Assembly (NCBI RefSeq): GCF_026213295.1
Contig: NC_079419.1
Coordinates: forward strand, 26,265,206-26,329,205
Length of the DNA stretch: 64,000 bases
Source of the DNA: Gadus chalcogrammus
Taxonomy: Eukaryota; Chordata; Actinopteri; Gadiformes; Gadidae
Direction: 5' to 3'
The notes below the pieces were generated by a model that was not told the origin of the DNA, made no database searches, and saw only the letters and a list, made by a program, of their open reading frames with translations. Below are positions 44,001 through 54,565 of this stretch, in pieces. The position numbers were made by a program, and so were the translations under genes. The number at the start of each line of letters is the position of its first letter. Position 1 is the stretch's first letter.

Positions 44001-46634
44001 GCAAATCTATAGCTGGTCATTATTGATAAAGGCCTCCAAAATCGACAGCTAATTACTACCCCGAAACATATTCAAATATGATCATGTGTGGCACTGTTGC
44101 AATCGTCTCGAAACGTAGATGTCAAAGGACACCTTGTTTGCTCTGTTGCACCACCGGGAAGATATTTTCATACTTCTAATGGATTGATTCATATTTTAAG
44201 GTTCTCGGAGTGAGACTTTAAGTGGCTGCAGCAGAAGTGTTGAGACGAAAGATTATATCAAGAGATTTATAGAATATTCCCATTCACATTATGATTCTTC
44301 GTCGTAACATCCGACCAAACATCCTTTACATTCACAGAGCGAAGATTATGAAAGTCCAGGCTCAGCAAGTGCTCCATCTCGTTGCACCTGCACCCAGCGG
44401 CTCGCTTGCAAGATTTTGGCCTGAAGTTCTTCCCAGACCAGCTGTGTCTACACACCTTAAACCACAAATGTACACCTCCATCCCACAAAAAATGGGGACT
44501 AGAAACTAACCTCTGTCTTATGTACATTTACTGTACTGTTGGAGGTCACGCCCCTTTGCCGACCTTTTCGAGATAGCTAGGGATGCTAAAATGTTTACAC
44601 ACATTTCCCGGGGCCCCGTGTACGACATATCCGAGATTTGGAGTTCTAGCCCTTTCCCAAATCGAGTGTCATTTGGACAAAGCCCATCAGAAGTGTAGCC
44701 TGCAAGGCCTAATGGTTCAGAATGTGGTGGAAAAACAGTTTTTGAGATAGGAAGGTCCTACCGCCCTGAAATTTTAATACCTTATTCTAGGGCCTAACTG
44801 GGACCTCCGCACCGAAACTTGGCCCGGTCGGACCTGAGGGCAGGAAGGGGGGGCCTGCCCTCGGGGTCTGACCGGGCCAAGTCTCGGGCAGGAAGGGCCC
44901 CCCCTTCCTGCCCTCGGGGTCCGACCGGGCCAAGTTTCGGTGCGGAGGTCCCAGTTAGGCCCTAGAATAAGGTATTAAAATTTCAGGGCGGTAGGACCTT
45001 CCTATCTCAAAAACTGTTTTTCCACCACATTCTGAACCATTAGTCCTTGCAGGCTACACTTCTGAGGGGCTTTGTCCAAATGACACTCCATTTGGGACAA
45101 CTTTTTTTCTCTAAGGGCTAGAACTCCAAATCTCGGATATGTCGTACACGGGGCCCCGGGAAATGTGTGTAAACATTTTAGCATCCCTAGCTATCTCGAA
45201 AAGGTTGGCAAAGGGGCGTGACCTCCAACAGTACAGTAAATGTACATAAGACAGAGGTTAGTTTCTAGTCCCCATTTTTTGTGGGATGGAGGTGTACATT
45301 TGTGGCTAAAGGTGTGTAGACACAGCTGGCCTGTGGCCACGTTTTTGAAGTCGGGGGTCAAAAGGTCAAAAGGAGCCGGCACCACGCCGCTTATGAGATA
45401 ACAAAAAGTTAATGTGTGTTTCTCTCATAACTTTTTGTCATTATTAAAGAGAGGCCTGATTCTCAGATATGCATGTTGGATGGCTAGGGTGTAGGTCTGG
45501 GAAGAACTTCAGGCCAAAATCTTGCAAGCGAGCCGCTGGGTGCAGGTGCAACGAGATGGAGCACTTGCTGAGCCTGGACTTTCATAATCTTCGCTCTGTG
45601 AATGTAAAGGATGTTTGGTCGGATGTTACGACGAAGAATCATAATGTGAATGGGAATATTCTATAAATCTCTTGATATCATCTTTCGTCTCAACACTTCT
45701 GCTGCAGCCACTTAAAGTCTCACTCCGAGAACCTTAAAACATGAATCAATCCATTAGAAGTATGAAAATATCTTCCCGGTAGGTGCAACAGAACAAACAA
45801 GGTGTCCTTTGACATCTACGTTTCGAGACGATTGCAACAGTGCCACACATGATCATATTTGAATATGTTTCAGGGGTAGTAATTAGCTGTCGATTTTGGA
45901 GGCCTTTATCAATAATGATATTAGATTAGATTTGCTTCCCGATGGAGATTTTTGACAAATTACATGTTAATTAGCATCTACACGTTAAGCTGAGTCCAAT
46001 GAGATCAAGCTCGGCCTCTTGCTACACCGAGATCATGTCCTAGACCTAGGTGTACCATGTAAAATACATGTTACCATTAGCTAGAGTGTCGTTCTTGGTG
46101 TCATTGGACTCAGCTCAACGTGTAGATGCTAAATAACATGTCATTTGTGACAAATCTTTATCGGGCAGCAAATCAATAGCTGCTCAGTATTGATTAAGGC
46201 CTCCAATTTCGACAGCTAATTACTACCATTAAACATGTTTGAATATGCTCATGTGTGGCACCGTTGCAATCTCCTGGAAGCGTAGATGTTGAAGGACACC
46301 TTGTTCGTACTCTTACGCCACCGGGACGATATTTACATGCTTCTGATTGACTAATGAATTGATTCAGCTATTCCCCCAGAAGTCTGGGGTCAAAAGGTCA
46401 AAAGGGGACGGCACCACGTCGGGGTGGATCCAGATCTCGGGCAACAGCGCAGGGTTGCCAGGTCCTGCAAAAAACGTGCCCCCCACATACCGTTCAAAAT
46501 CCACCCAAAATGTCCTAGAAGCATCCCAAATAAAAAATGATATTATTGGCCATTTTGGCCAACGTTTTGAAAGTAATAATATTTGAGGGAATATTTTTTT
46601 GTTGTTGTTTTAGCAGCGAAATGCACCGTGTGCG

Positions 46635-46700
<66 letters not shown>

Positions 46701-48755
46701 TGTGTCTGTGTGTCTGTGCGGGCATGTGTGTGCTTGTGTGTGTGTGTCTGTGCGTGTGCGTGCGTGTGTGTGTGTGTATAACACGCTATTTTATGTTGAA
46801 ATGCGACGTAATCCAGTGTTCACGAAAAGTACACTGTCAACGTATGCTTTTGGCGACTGGGTTGGCTCTCAGATATACGTGTTTCTAACAAGATGATATC
46901 ATTAAAAGTTACATAAAGTAACAGTTTAATAACACAAACGCAGGAAGCACGTGAGCTGCTAGTTTAGCGAAAGCAACCTGACGTCGTTGAAACATGCGAG
47001 CGAGCCGATCAAATCCTAATAACTATAAAACTAAAGATCAGACACAATCACTGACTGAAGATTATGCAAGTAAAAAGTATATTTCTCGCTAGAAATGTTA
47101 TTAGAAACACGTTTAACGGTGAATCGGTCCTAAAATATTGCATTTCCCATTCAGATAATAAAGATTAATAAAGATCATACACATTCACTGACTGAAGATT
47201 ATGTAAGGAAAATGTACATTTCTCGCTAGAAAAGTCATTAGAAATCGCGTTTAATGGTGTATCTGTCCTAAAATATTGCATTTCCCATTCAGATAATAAA
47301 GATTAATAAAGATCATACACATTCACTGACTGAAGATTATGTAAGGAAAATGTACATTTCTCGCTAGAAATGTCATTAGAAACGCGTTTAATGGTGTATC
47401 TGTCCTAAAATATTGCATTTCCCATTCAGATAATAAAGATTAATATAAGCTACGCCGTGTTCCGGAGCCGCGGGGGATTCTGGGAATTGGGGTTCTCAGT
47501 TGACAAATGGGGCTTTTGTTAACTTGTTTTGTTGTTAGGATTAAGTGGGGTTAATGGGTTCGGGATGTTATGTGGTTGTGTGTTGTTCTATTAACATTGT
47601 TCGTGTGTTCATTATTGTCGACACCGTCACCGAGAGTGACGTGACCATCGTTTCGTGCAGCTGTTCCGTGTTGAAGTCTCGTTCAATAAAAACCAACTCT
47701 CGTTGTCGAGCGTTCAATAAAAACCAACTCTCGTTGTCGAGCGTGTCTCCCCCCCCCTCAACAAACGTGTCCTTAAAGTTCGTGCGCAGGAGCGCGCAAT
47801 TGCGTGATACCGGGTTGAATCTTTACTGTGTGTCACAGCCTGGTGGTAAGATGAATATATCTTAACGTTTACATGGTGTCTGTGAAGCATACTTTATAAA
47901 TAACACAACATTTTTACCGTGTCTGGCAAGTGAAGTGTTGGAGCTTCCAAGGCTGGACGGTGATGGTGATGGTGAGCTACAACTCAGCGGCGGTGGTAGC
48001 TCCGCGTTACAATACTCTTCTACGGCAGACAACTCTGTAAACAACAATGCTTTAAAACAAACTTTTCCCAAACAATGTATACAAGGTTAGACCCTTGTGG
48101 AACCAAATGCAATGTGTGTAGGAAGCCTGTAGTTGAGCAATGACAGGTGTTGCACGCTCACATTTTATATTGTTACAGCGATAGCTCAAGTAGGAGGCTT
48201 GTTATTATCAGTTACAGTAGCTAGCTAGCTGCCGGGCAGCTAACATTGTACGAACACATAGCCACGGGACTTAACATAACACTAATTATAAAACGCACAG
48301 CAAGGTACATGAATGGTGGTTGGGAGACGGACTGAAACATTTGAAAAGTGGAACTTACCGATATCAGGGGTGCTTTGGATGAGCGACTCGTCCACCATCG
48401 ACTCCAGCATGGCCGTCGCAGAATTCAAGGCCCCGGTGATTTTGCATGCCGGTCTGTCGCCGAGGACCGAGTCTAGGACATCGAAATGTGGACCTTTCTT
48501 TGGCCGTCCATTGCCGCTTCCCCCCAGGTCTTTTTTCTGGTCCCTGAAGTTCTTCTTCAACTTTTTCATTTCATTTACAATCTGCTCGGCGCTCCGGTCA
48601 TACCCCGCCGCAGTCATCTCCCGCTGCAGCTGCTCGAAGACAACCTTCGTCCGGGTTGCTCCTTCTAACTTCTTCTGGACCTCGGCAGAAGACCAAAATC
48701 CAAGGAGACAGGTTGTCTCCTCCACGGTCCACTGCGATTTTGTCTTCCCGTCCAT
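41075..48755 (-). CDS. Harbinger Myb/SANT-like DNA-binding protein, three exons
   Basis: Exon 1 is 48359-48755 (ATG at 48755), exon 2 is 47918-48034 and exon 3 is 41075-41268. Donors GTAAGT and GTAAAA and acceptors TTGTTTACAG and TTGTACACAG fit the consensus. The phases join exactly, giving 708 nt and 235 residues plus stop with no internal stop. The N-terminus has the Myb/SANT-like trihelix (SQWTVEETTCLLGFWSS; NEMKKLKKNFRDQKKD). A Ser/Pro-rich linker and a basic C-terminus follow. The protein brings the transposase to the TIRs. A 6.3-kb palindrome sits in intron 2. Confidence 0.85.
41523..42202. repeat. left-arm-only segment with dispersed repeat copy and poly-G tracts
   Basis: This 680-bp stretch has no mirror partner: in the right arm, GTGCGCAGGA near 47782 is almost adjacent to ACACGTTTG's complement. 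It includes another copy of the dispersed repeat of 1-318 and two poly-G runs (about 42154-42171 and 42189-42206). Confidence 0.75.
42541..42955. repeat. three 137-bp tandem repeats, left arm
   Basis: CTTTATTATCTGAATGGG starts at 42541, 42678 and 42815, a period of 137 bp, with the third copy more diverged. Mirrored copies lie at about 47030-47450. Confidence 0.92.
43610..44215. repeat. secondary palindrome within left arm
   Basis: GTTGAGCTGAGTCCAATGA (about 43816) is answered by TCATTGGACTCAGCTTAACG (about 43934), and flanking blocks mirror out to about 43670 and 44110. The axis is near ACATGTGTTTTACATGGT at about 43870. The halves differ at scattered bases, so it is older than the main palindrome. 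Confidence 0.88.
45775..46335. repeat. secondary palindrome within right arm
   Basis: Mirror copy of 43610-44215 with the same internal axis near GTACCATGTAAAATACATGT at about 46052. It confirms that the small palindrome existed before the large one formed. Confidence 0.85.
47030..47450. repeat. three 137-bp tandem repeats, right arm (mirror)
   Basis: The reverse complement of 42541-42955. Each unit contains CCCATTCAGATAATAAAG. The diverged copy is again the innermost, so the tandem array predates the arm duplication. Confidence 0.9.
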
Positions 48756-49349
48756 CGTTCACTTCGGTGATTTAAAAATGCTGCTCTTCGTTGGTCTTCC
48801 TGTTAGGATAACCCCGCCCCCTGCCCCCGGCGTAAAAGCAGTTCTCGTTCTAGCCCAGCTCAAAAGTGGGGGTGGAGTTGAACCGGTCTTTAGAGGCCGG
48901 AGCCGGTTTTCTTTCAATATTCATTCGGTATCTCACTATGGGACACGCCCCTCGCGCTGTCCCCCAGAAGCAATTTTACACTACGCCAGTCGTGACTGGC
49001 CAACAGACGTGACGTCTGCCTGCAGAGGAGGGGCTCCCTCCTACTACATAAGCCCCGTCGTCACGTCATCTCTTCAGTCTTTAACCTCTTCTCGCTCCTA
49101 GAAGCACCTCGCAGACAGAAGTCGTAGACGGACTAGCACACTGTTCACTGAGCGAGCTAACCCCTCGGTCACCGAACGCTAGCCTATCGCTACCTCTGAC
49201 CTCTGTGAGACTGAAGAAGTAAGCTAGTCTGTCACCAAACAGTAGCCTCTGCTAGTATCCATACTAGCTGCTAGTATCTACACTAGCTACACCCGTGTCC
49301 CGGCTGACCTGTCACCAAACAGCAGCCGGCATAAACGGAAGGCAAGAAC

Positions 49350-50919
49350 ATGCAGTCAGAGGTTGAACCTACCCTAACCGAGGGCTCGGGGAAGCCTCCG
49401 ACAAAGTTCTGCGCGTGCGGGAACAAAATGTCGGGAGCGGATAGCCACACCGCCTGCATTCGCTGCCTTGGGCTGGAACATGCCAAGGCTGCCCTTGCAT
49501 TCCCGCCTACCTGCGAGCATTGCGCACGGTTTTCAAATAAAACCCGCAAACGCCGGCTGACTAAGCAGGCGAAGCTCAGCACAGATGATCCGGTAATGGG
49601 GGTAACCGACCCGCCACTACCGGAGCTAGCGGGAGGTTCCCGGGGGCTCTCTCCTACTGGGAACCAGCTGGGGATCGGAGGTGGACCTCACCGACGCTTC
49701 CCAGCCGCTGGAGTTGACTCAGCCCGACGCTTTCGAGGCTAGCCTGCTGGAAGGGCCCGACGAAGCCGAGGGCGATCACTCCGAGTCGGGGGGGGAATCC
49801 ATTAGCCTCGCCTCTGACGAGGACGAGGATGATGATTCCTTTTCCCCCCGCACCGCGTCGCCTATGGTGGTGGGCGGTGCGTGCACCCCCTCCCCGAACC
49901 CGGCCGTGAGCATGGACCTACACGAGGCCTGCAAGAGGGCGGCTGCGCGGCAAAACATCGAGTGGCCGGAGGCCCCGGTGGAGACCGCCACATCTCGCTA
50001 CGAGGGCAAGCGACTCCCAAAGGCGAAGGCTTCAACCAGCCTGCTACTTCCGGCCTTTCCCGAGCGCCTGGAGGAAGCGACCCGGTCTTGGGGCAAGCCT
50101 CTCTCAGCCAAGATCCCCGTCCAGGGTGGATCGGGGTTGGATTGGGCCGGTATGGAGGAAAAGGGGTTCTCCCATCTTCCTCCGGTTGAACCACTGCTGG
50201 CGTCGCACCTCCACCCCACGCAGAAGTCCGCCATGACTTCAGCGAGCCCTACACTGCCGTCCAGAGCCGACTCCTTCCAGTCATCAATGACCGAGAAGGG
50301 CTACAAGGCGATGGCGACGACGGTGAAGGCGCTCAACGCGTCGTCGCTGCTGCTGGCCTACCAGGCTGAGCTGGAGCTCGACATGTCCTCGTCACCCACC
50401 CCAGCCCTTTGGGATGAACTGTGCGTGGTGACGGACCTGTGCCTGCGCCTTCACAGGAGCGCTGTCCAGGCGTCCGGAAGGGCCATGGCGCTGATGGTCG
50501 CTCAGGAGAGGGCGAGGTGGCTGAACCTCTCCAGTCTCTCTCTGAGGGAGAAAACCCAACTCCTAGACGTGCCTGTGGACCCGAAAGGCCTGTTTGGCCC
50601 GGCGTATGATGTCATGCTGAAACGCTGGGAGGAAAAAAAGAGGGAGGGTGAGGCGCTGCGACTGTGTCTTCCCAGAAGAGCGCCTTTCCCCGCCAACGCA
50701 CCCGGCCAGGTGTTCACCCAGCCCCGCGCTCCTCCGCCGGCTTACCGCGGCCAGAAGCGTCAGCCCCACCCAACCCACGGGGCCGGCCGGGGCCAGAACA
50801 AGCCGCCGGAGCACAGTGGCGCGTGGGCAAGGAAGCCACCCGCGCCCGGGGTGGCGCCAGGTGGCCGTGCAGCCCCTTCGGCTACTCAGGGGGCCGGGAA
50901 GAAACGGCGCGCTACCTGA
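49350..50919 (+). pseudogene. DIRS gag-like protein, one frameshift
   Basis: ATG at 49350. The N-terminus has a Cys/His cluster (FCACGNKMSG, HTACIRCLGLEHAKAA, TCEHCARF) typical of DIRS ORF1. The frame shifts by one base near 49675, and the second frame (from about 49676) carries an acidic Ser/Asp/Glu stretch, then a helical domain with MTEKGYKAMATTVKALNASS and WDELCVVTDLCLRLH. It ends in a basic Pro/Gly/Arg tail. It would package element RNA. 50920-51284 is spacer DNA. Confidence 0.82.
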
Positions 50920-51479
50920 GGCGCTGCGACCAGGGGGGTGCGGCAGGCCCGGCCAGACGCCGTCGCCGTCCCCCCTAGGTGTTCTGTTTCAAACCCGGTT
51001 CCAAGAAGGGTTACAGAGGGCATGTTCCAAGCCCTGCAAAAGGCGTGCAGAAGGCCATACAGCCTTCACAGTTCACGACGCGAAGGAGAGAAGGGTCGGA
51101 CCTGCAGAGAGCTCGGTGGAGCCGCAGCAGTGTCTCGCAGACACATGCATGTGTACAAGCACACACCAGTGCCCAACATCACACATGTGTCCCCCTTCCC
51201 CAATTCATTATTCATTAAAAATGTTTGCCAGCGCGCATCCAGGCTCCGAGCCGAGGGCGCAGCTGCTTGTGAAAACAAAAAAAAATGAAAAAAATGATAA
51301 ACATAAAAAAGGAACAGAACGTAATAAGACGGTGCTTGGTGGGCGTGCGCTCCGGTGCGCAACCCACCACGCCCGTTCGGGCCGGCACGACAGCGGAACC
51401 AGCGACGCTGGGACCGCTGGCTGGCCGGGCTCAACAGTGGCGGGCATGTGGTGCGTCGGATTGGGTTATAAAAACTGTA

Positions 51480-53062
51480 ACCGCCGGCTACAGGCTCCAA
51501 TTTTCGTCCACTCCTCCCCGTTTCAACGGGATACTGCAGTCGCAGGCCCGTGGAGAGAAAGCTCAGGTTCTACAGGAGGAAATCACCTCTCTAAGAAACA
51601 AAAGGGCAATTCGGGTAGTGCCACCGGAGAAAAACCAAAGCGTTTTTTACTCGAGGTACTTTCTAGTCCCGAAGAAGGGAGGGGGCCTCCGGCCGATATT
51701 AGATTTACGCGCTCTGAACAGATACATGAGACAGTACAGTTTCAGGATGCTGACACACGCCGCTCTCATATGCTTCGTGCGCCCGGGAGGCTGGATCTCA
51801 AGCATAGATCTGAGGGACGCTTATTTCCATATCGCCATTTATCCCCCTCACAGGAAATATCTCAGGTTCGCCTTCCAGGGCGTAACGTACGAGTATTTGG
51901 TTCTCCCGTTCGGCCTTTCGTTAAGTCCACGGGTGTTTGTGAAATGCACGGAGGCTGCCATCGCGCCCCTCAGGTTGAAGGGAATGCGTTTGGCAACATA
52001 TATAGACGACTGGCTTCTAGCCACACAGTCGCCCCAGGAGGCTCAGGCGCAGACTATTGGGTCTGATGGCGTCGGCGCTGGTAGTAGTCCCACTTGGCCG
52101 CCTCCATATGAGGCCGGTTCAGCGATGGGTTGCATCACTTAGACTGAACCCGACGTGCCATGGCCATCACCGGGTTTTGATCTCCATGGCATGCGTCTCG
52201 GCGCTGCGCCCTTGGGGACGCGCGTACTTTCTGACTACAGGCGTTACCATGGGAACTGTCCTGGCGAGGAAGGTCCTTTCAACGGATGCCTCTCGGGCGG
52301 GCTGGGGAGCCGTATACGAGGGCAGATCAGTAAATGGCACTTGGAGCTCACATATGCAGTTTGTTCACATAAACTGCCTGGAACTTCAGGCGGTGTCACT
52401 GGCGCTGAAACATTTTCTTCCCTTTCTGAGAGGGCAACATGTTCTAGTCAGGACGGACAACACCACGGTGGTGGCGTATATAAACCGTCAGGGGGGGCTG
52501 CGCTCCCCTCAAATGCACACGTTGGCACACAGACTGACCATTTGGGGCAACGCCCACCTGTTGTCGCTGAGAGCAACACACGTGCCGGGCGCGCGGAACT
52601 GGGGAGCAGATTTAATGTCCAGGGGCGACCCTCGCTACAAGGACTGAAAACTCCACGTCGTGGTCGTGAACCAGATATGGGAGAAATACGTTCGAGCAGA
52701 GGTCGATCTCTTTGCATCAGAGGAGAACACTCAGTGCCCTCTGTTCTATTCCCTAACCGGTCGGAGCGCCCCAATGGGGCTGGATGCTTTGGCATACGAG
52801 TGGCCGCGCGTCCTCCTGTACGCTTTCCCCCCATTAGAACTGATCATTCCTACTCTCGCCAGGGTGCGAGAGAAGGGTCATGCGCTGATCCTTATAGCCC
52901 CCCGTTGGCCGGGGAAATATTGGTTGACGGAAATAGTCCAGTTGCTGTGCGGCCAGCCTTGGCCTCTGCCTTTACGAAGGGACCTCCTGACGCAAGCGCA
53001 TGGGGAAATCTTCCATCCTCATCCGGAGCGCATGGCTCTATGGGCCTGGCCCGTGAAAGGAT
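51480..53062 (+). pseudogene. DIRS reverse transcriptase, RNase H and DIRS-specific domain
   Basis: RT motifs run QEEITSLRNKRAIRVV, FYSRYFLVPKKGGGLRPILD, ISSIDLRDAYFHI, LPFGLSLSPRVFVKC and the catalytic ATYIDDWLL. The frame shifts at about 52050 into RNase H (STDASRAGWGAV with catalytic Asp; LELQAVSLALK; VRTDNTTVVAYINRQGG; ADLMSRGD). A TAA/TGA-type stop near 52645 precedes the third part, which has EVDLFASEENTQCPLF and LYAFPPLELI, found after RNase H in DIRS elements. Copying is by RT; integration uses the recombinase downstream. Confidence 0.88.
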
Positions 53063-54107
53063 GAACCTAACGGCGGCTGGACTCCCATTGAATGTCATTA
53101 CGACTATCCAGGGCGCCAGGGCTTCCTCCACGCGTAGCGCATATGAAGGGAAATGGCGTGCGTTCGAGGATTGGTGCGCGAAAGCTGGGGAAATAGCTTT
53201 CCAGAGTCCCGTGCCTGTTATTCTGACATTTCTACAGGATTTGCTGGATAAAGGCCGGGCTTTCTCCACTGTCAAAGTGTACTTGGCCGCTATATCGGCT
53301 TGTCACATAGGTTTTGGGGACAAATCGGCAGGTCAGCACCCTATCGTTTGCCGGTTTATGAAAGGTGCACGCCGTCTTCGGCCGGTGTTGCGGAGCTTGG
53401 CTGCTCCTTGGGATTTATCTACGGTGCTTGATGCACTGTCACGCCCACCGTTTGAGCCCTTACAACAGGTAGAGCTTAAGACGCTCTCGTTTAAGACGGC
53501 TTTGTTGCTCGCGTTGGCCTCGGCTAAACGCACTAGTGACATCCATGCGCTGTCGGTTAGCCCGACGTCTATGCAGTTTTTGCGGGGGAACTCAAAGGTT
53601 CTATTAAAGCCGAACCCTGCGTTTGTTCCCAAGGTATTCGACTCTGCGTTGTCATACCGCCCTATTGAGCTGTTGGCTTTCCATTCTCCCCCTTTCTCCT
53701 CCCAGGAGCAGGAGCGGCTGAATGCGCTCTGCCCGGTGCGGGCTTTACGCGTCTATGTTGATAGGACGGCTGGATTCAGGAAATCGGAGCAGCTGTTTGT
53801 ATCATGTGCTACGTCACATCTGGGGAAGCCTCTCTCGAAGCAGCGTTTATCACACTGGATCGTGGGGGCTATAGCCATGGCTTATAGTAGCGTGGGTTTG
53901 GAACCCCCTATCGGCCTGCGCGCACATTCGACTCGCGGCATGTCCGCATCCTGGGCACTGTTTCAGGGGGTCTCAGTGGAAGAGATATGTGCGGCTGCCA
54001 GCTGGGCGACGCCTCACACTTTCGCTAGATTCTACAGGTTGGATGTTACTGCGCCTAATCTGTCTCACACAGTCTTGAGCGTTGGATCGGTGAACATGCC
54101 TGTTTGA
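52900..54107 (+). CDS. DIRS tyrosine recombinase
   Basis: The C-terminal about 400 codons of a frame open since 52155. The frame overlaps the RT/RNase H region in another phase, as usual in DIRS, and the true start is not certain. A core-binding domain begins near ASSTRSAYEGKWRAFEDWC. The catalytic domain shows the R (SAKRTSDIH, Arg 53529-53531), the HxxR box (AHSTR; His 53925-53927, Arg 53934-53936) and the nucleophilic Tyr (ARFYRLD, 54033-54035). No stop or shift is visible. The enzyme joins a circular DNA copy to the genome. The whole tetrad pattern is present, so it may be functional. Confidence 0.92.
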
Positions 54108-54152
54108 TGGGTTTGCACTGGTACTTCTTTGGCAATACGGGAGTTACTATAT

Positions 54153-54240
54153 CCCATAGTGAGATACCGAATGAATATTGAAAGAAAACTTAGGGTTAAG
54201 AAATTAACCAAGGTTTTCTGATATATGAGTGAGGTATCTC
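54153..54240. other. DIRS internal complementary region
   Basis: CCGAATGAATATTGAAAGAA complements the left terminus (48906 onward), and the adjoining GGTTTTCTGATATATGAGTG complements the right terminus (up to 54486). This template lets the ends be completed during replication. Confidence 0.95.
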
Positions 54241-54532
54241 ACCAGACCACCCTCCTTGCCCGGAGCGAGGAAGAGGTGTTTTGCCTAGACTGAAGAGATG
54301 ACGTGACGACGGGGCTTATGTAGTAGGAGGGAGCCCCTCCTCTGCAGGCAGACGTCACGTCTGTTGGCCAGTCACGACTGGCGTAGTGTAAAATTGCTTC
54401 TGGGGGACAGCGCGAGGGGCGTGTCCCATAGTGAGATACCTCACTCATATATCAGAAAACCTTGGTTCATTTCTTAACCCTAAGTTCTTTGGCAGTGTGA
54501 AACCAAAACAATGGCCCTAGCTCCGAACTGGC

Positions 54533-54565
54533 ACGAACAATTTAGAAATAAGCTGAAATCGAACA
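54533..54565 (+). repeat. last 33 bases of the retroviral 3' LTR
   Basis: Matches 31788-31820 with two differences and ends in GAACA where the 5' LTR ends TAACA. It directly abuts the truncated Harbinger end. Confidence 0.85.

Larger units (their letters stand above)
41481..47817. mobile_element. 6.3-kb hierarchical palindromic element, unknown class
   Basis: The ends CAACCCGGTATCACGCAATT and GCGTGATACCGGGTTG lie inside a 7-bp direct repeat AATCTTT (41474-41480 and 47818-47824). Arms of about 3 kb are mirror images around an axis at about 44890. Each arm carries, in mirrored order, duplicated CTCGACAACGAGAG units, three 137-bp tandem repeats, a CA/TG microsatellite and a smaller internal palindrome of about 600 bp. 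No transposase or known domain is seen; the matching frames at 43350-43589 and 46347-46586 are mirror copies. Seven-base duplications suit few superfamilies (Dada, for one), so the class is left open. Confidence 0.88.
48906..54486 (+). mobile_element. DIRS tyrosine-recombinase retrotransposon, nearly complete
   Basis: The inverted terminal repeats are about 48906-49085 and 54244-54486. Their matching core runs from GAGATACC out to the TCTTCAGTCT region. An internal complementary region (54153-54240) contains the complement of both outer ends back to back, the hallmark of DIRS1. GTT occurs at both edges. The order is gag, RT/RNase H and tyrosine recombinase. There is no target duplication, as expected for recombinase-mediated insertion. 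It landed upstream of the Myb-like gene's first exon within the Harbinger element. Confidence 0.95.
39309..54532. mobile_element. PIF/Harbinger transposon, right end deleted
   Basis: The left end is GGGGCTTTCACACC at about 39309. It carries a HARBI1-like transposase on plus and a Myb/SANT-like gene on minus, the two-gene layout of PIF/Harbinger. Related inverted sequence at the right (AGCTAGGGCCA complement; GTGTGAAACC) identifies the other end, but its outermost bases are missing where retroviral LTR begins at 54533. Without the two nested insertions (41481-47817 and 48906-54486) it would be about 3.3 kb. Confidence 0.85.
31421..54565 (+). mobile_element. endogenous retrovirus with env, split by nested transposons
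   Basis: The 5' LTR is at 31421-31820, then a tRNA-His primer site. Gag remnant, protease-RT, RNase H, integrase and envelope follow up to about 39308. A PIF/Harbinger element with two further insertions occupies 39309-54532. The last 33 bases of the 3' LTR survive at 54533-54565 (31 of 33 match 31788-31820). It inserted into the SAMD3-like gene. No target duplication is seen across the two edges (CAAGG against GTAGA). Confidence 0.85.

Noticed and set aside
43350..46586. Matching 79-codon frames in both palindrome arms considered as a gene pair
   Set aside because: They are mirror images of the same DNA, have no recognisable domain, and carry no start or splice context.
41460..47830. Palindrome ends considered as retroviral or DIRS inverted LTRs
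   Set aside because: No RT or recombinase lies inside, and the 7-bp duplication points to a cut-and-paste type insertion.
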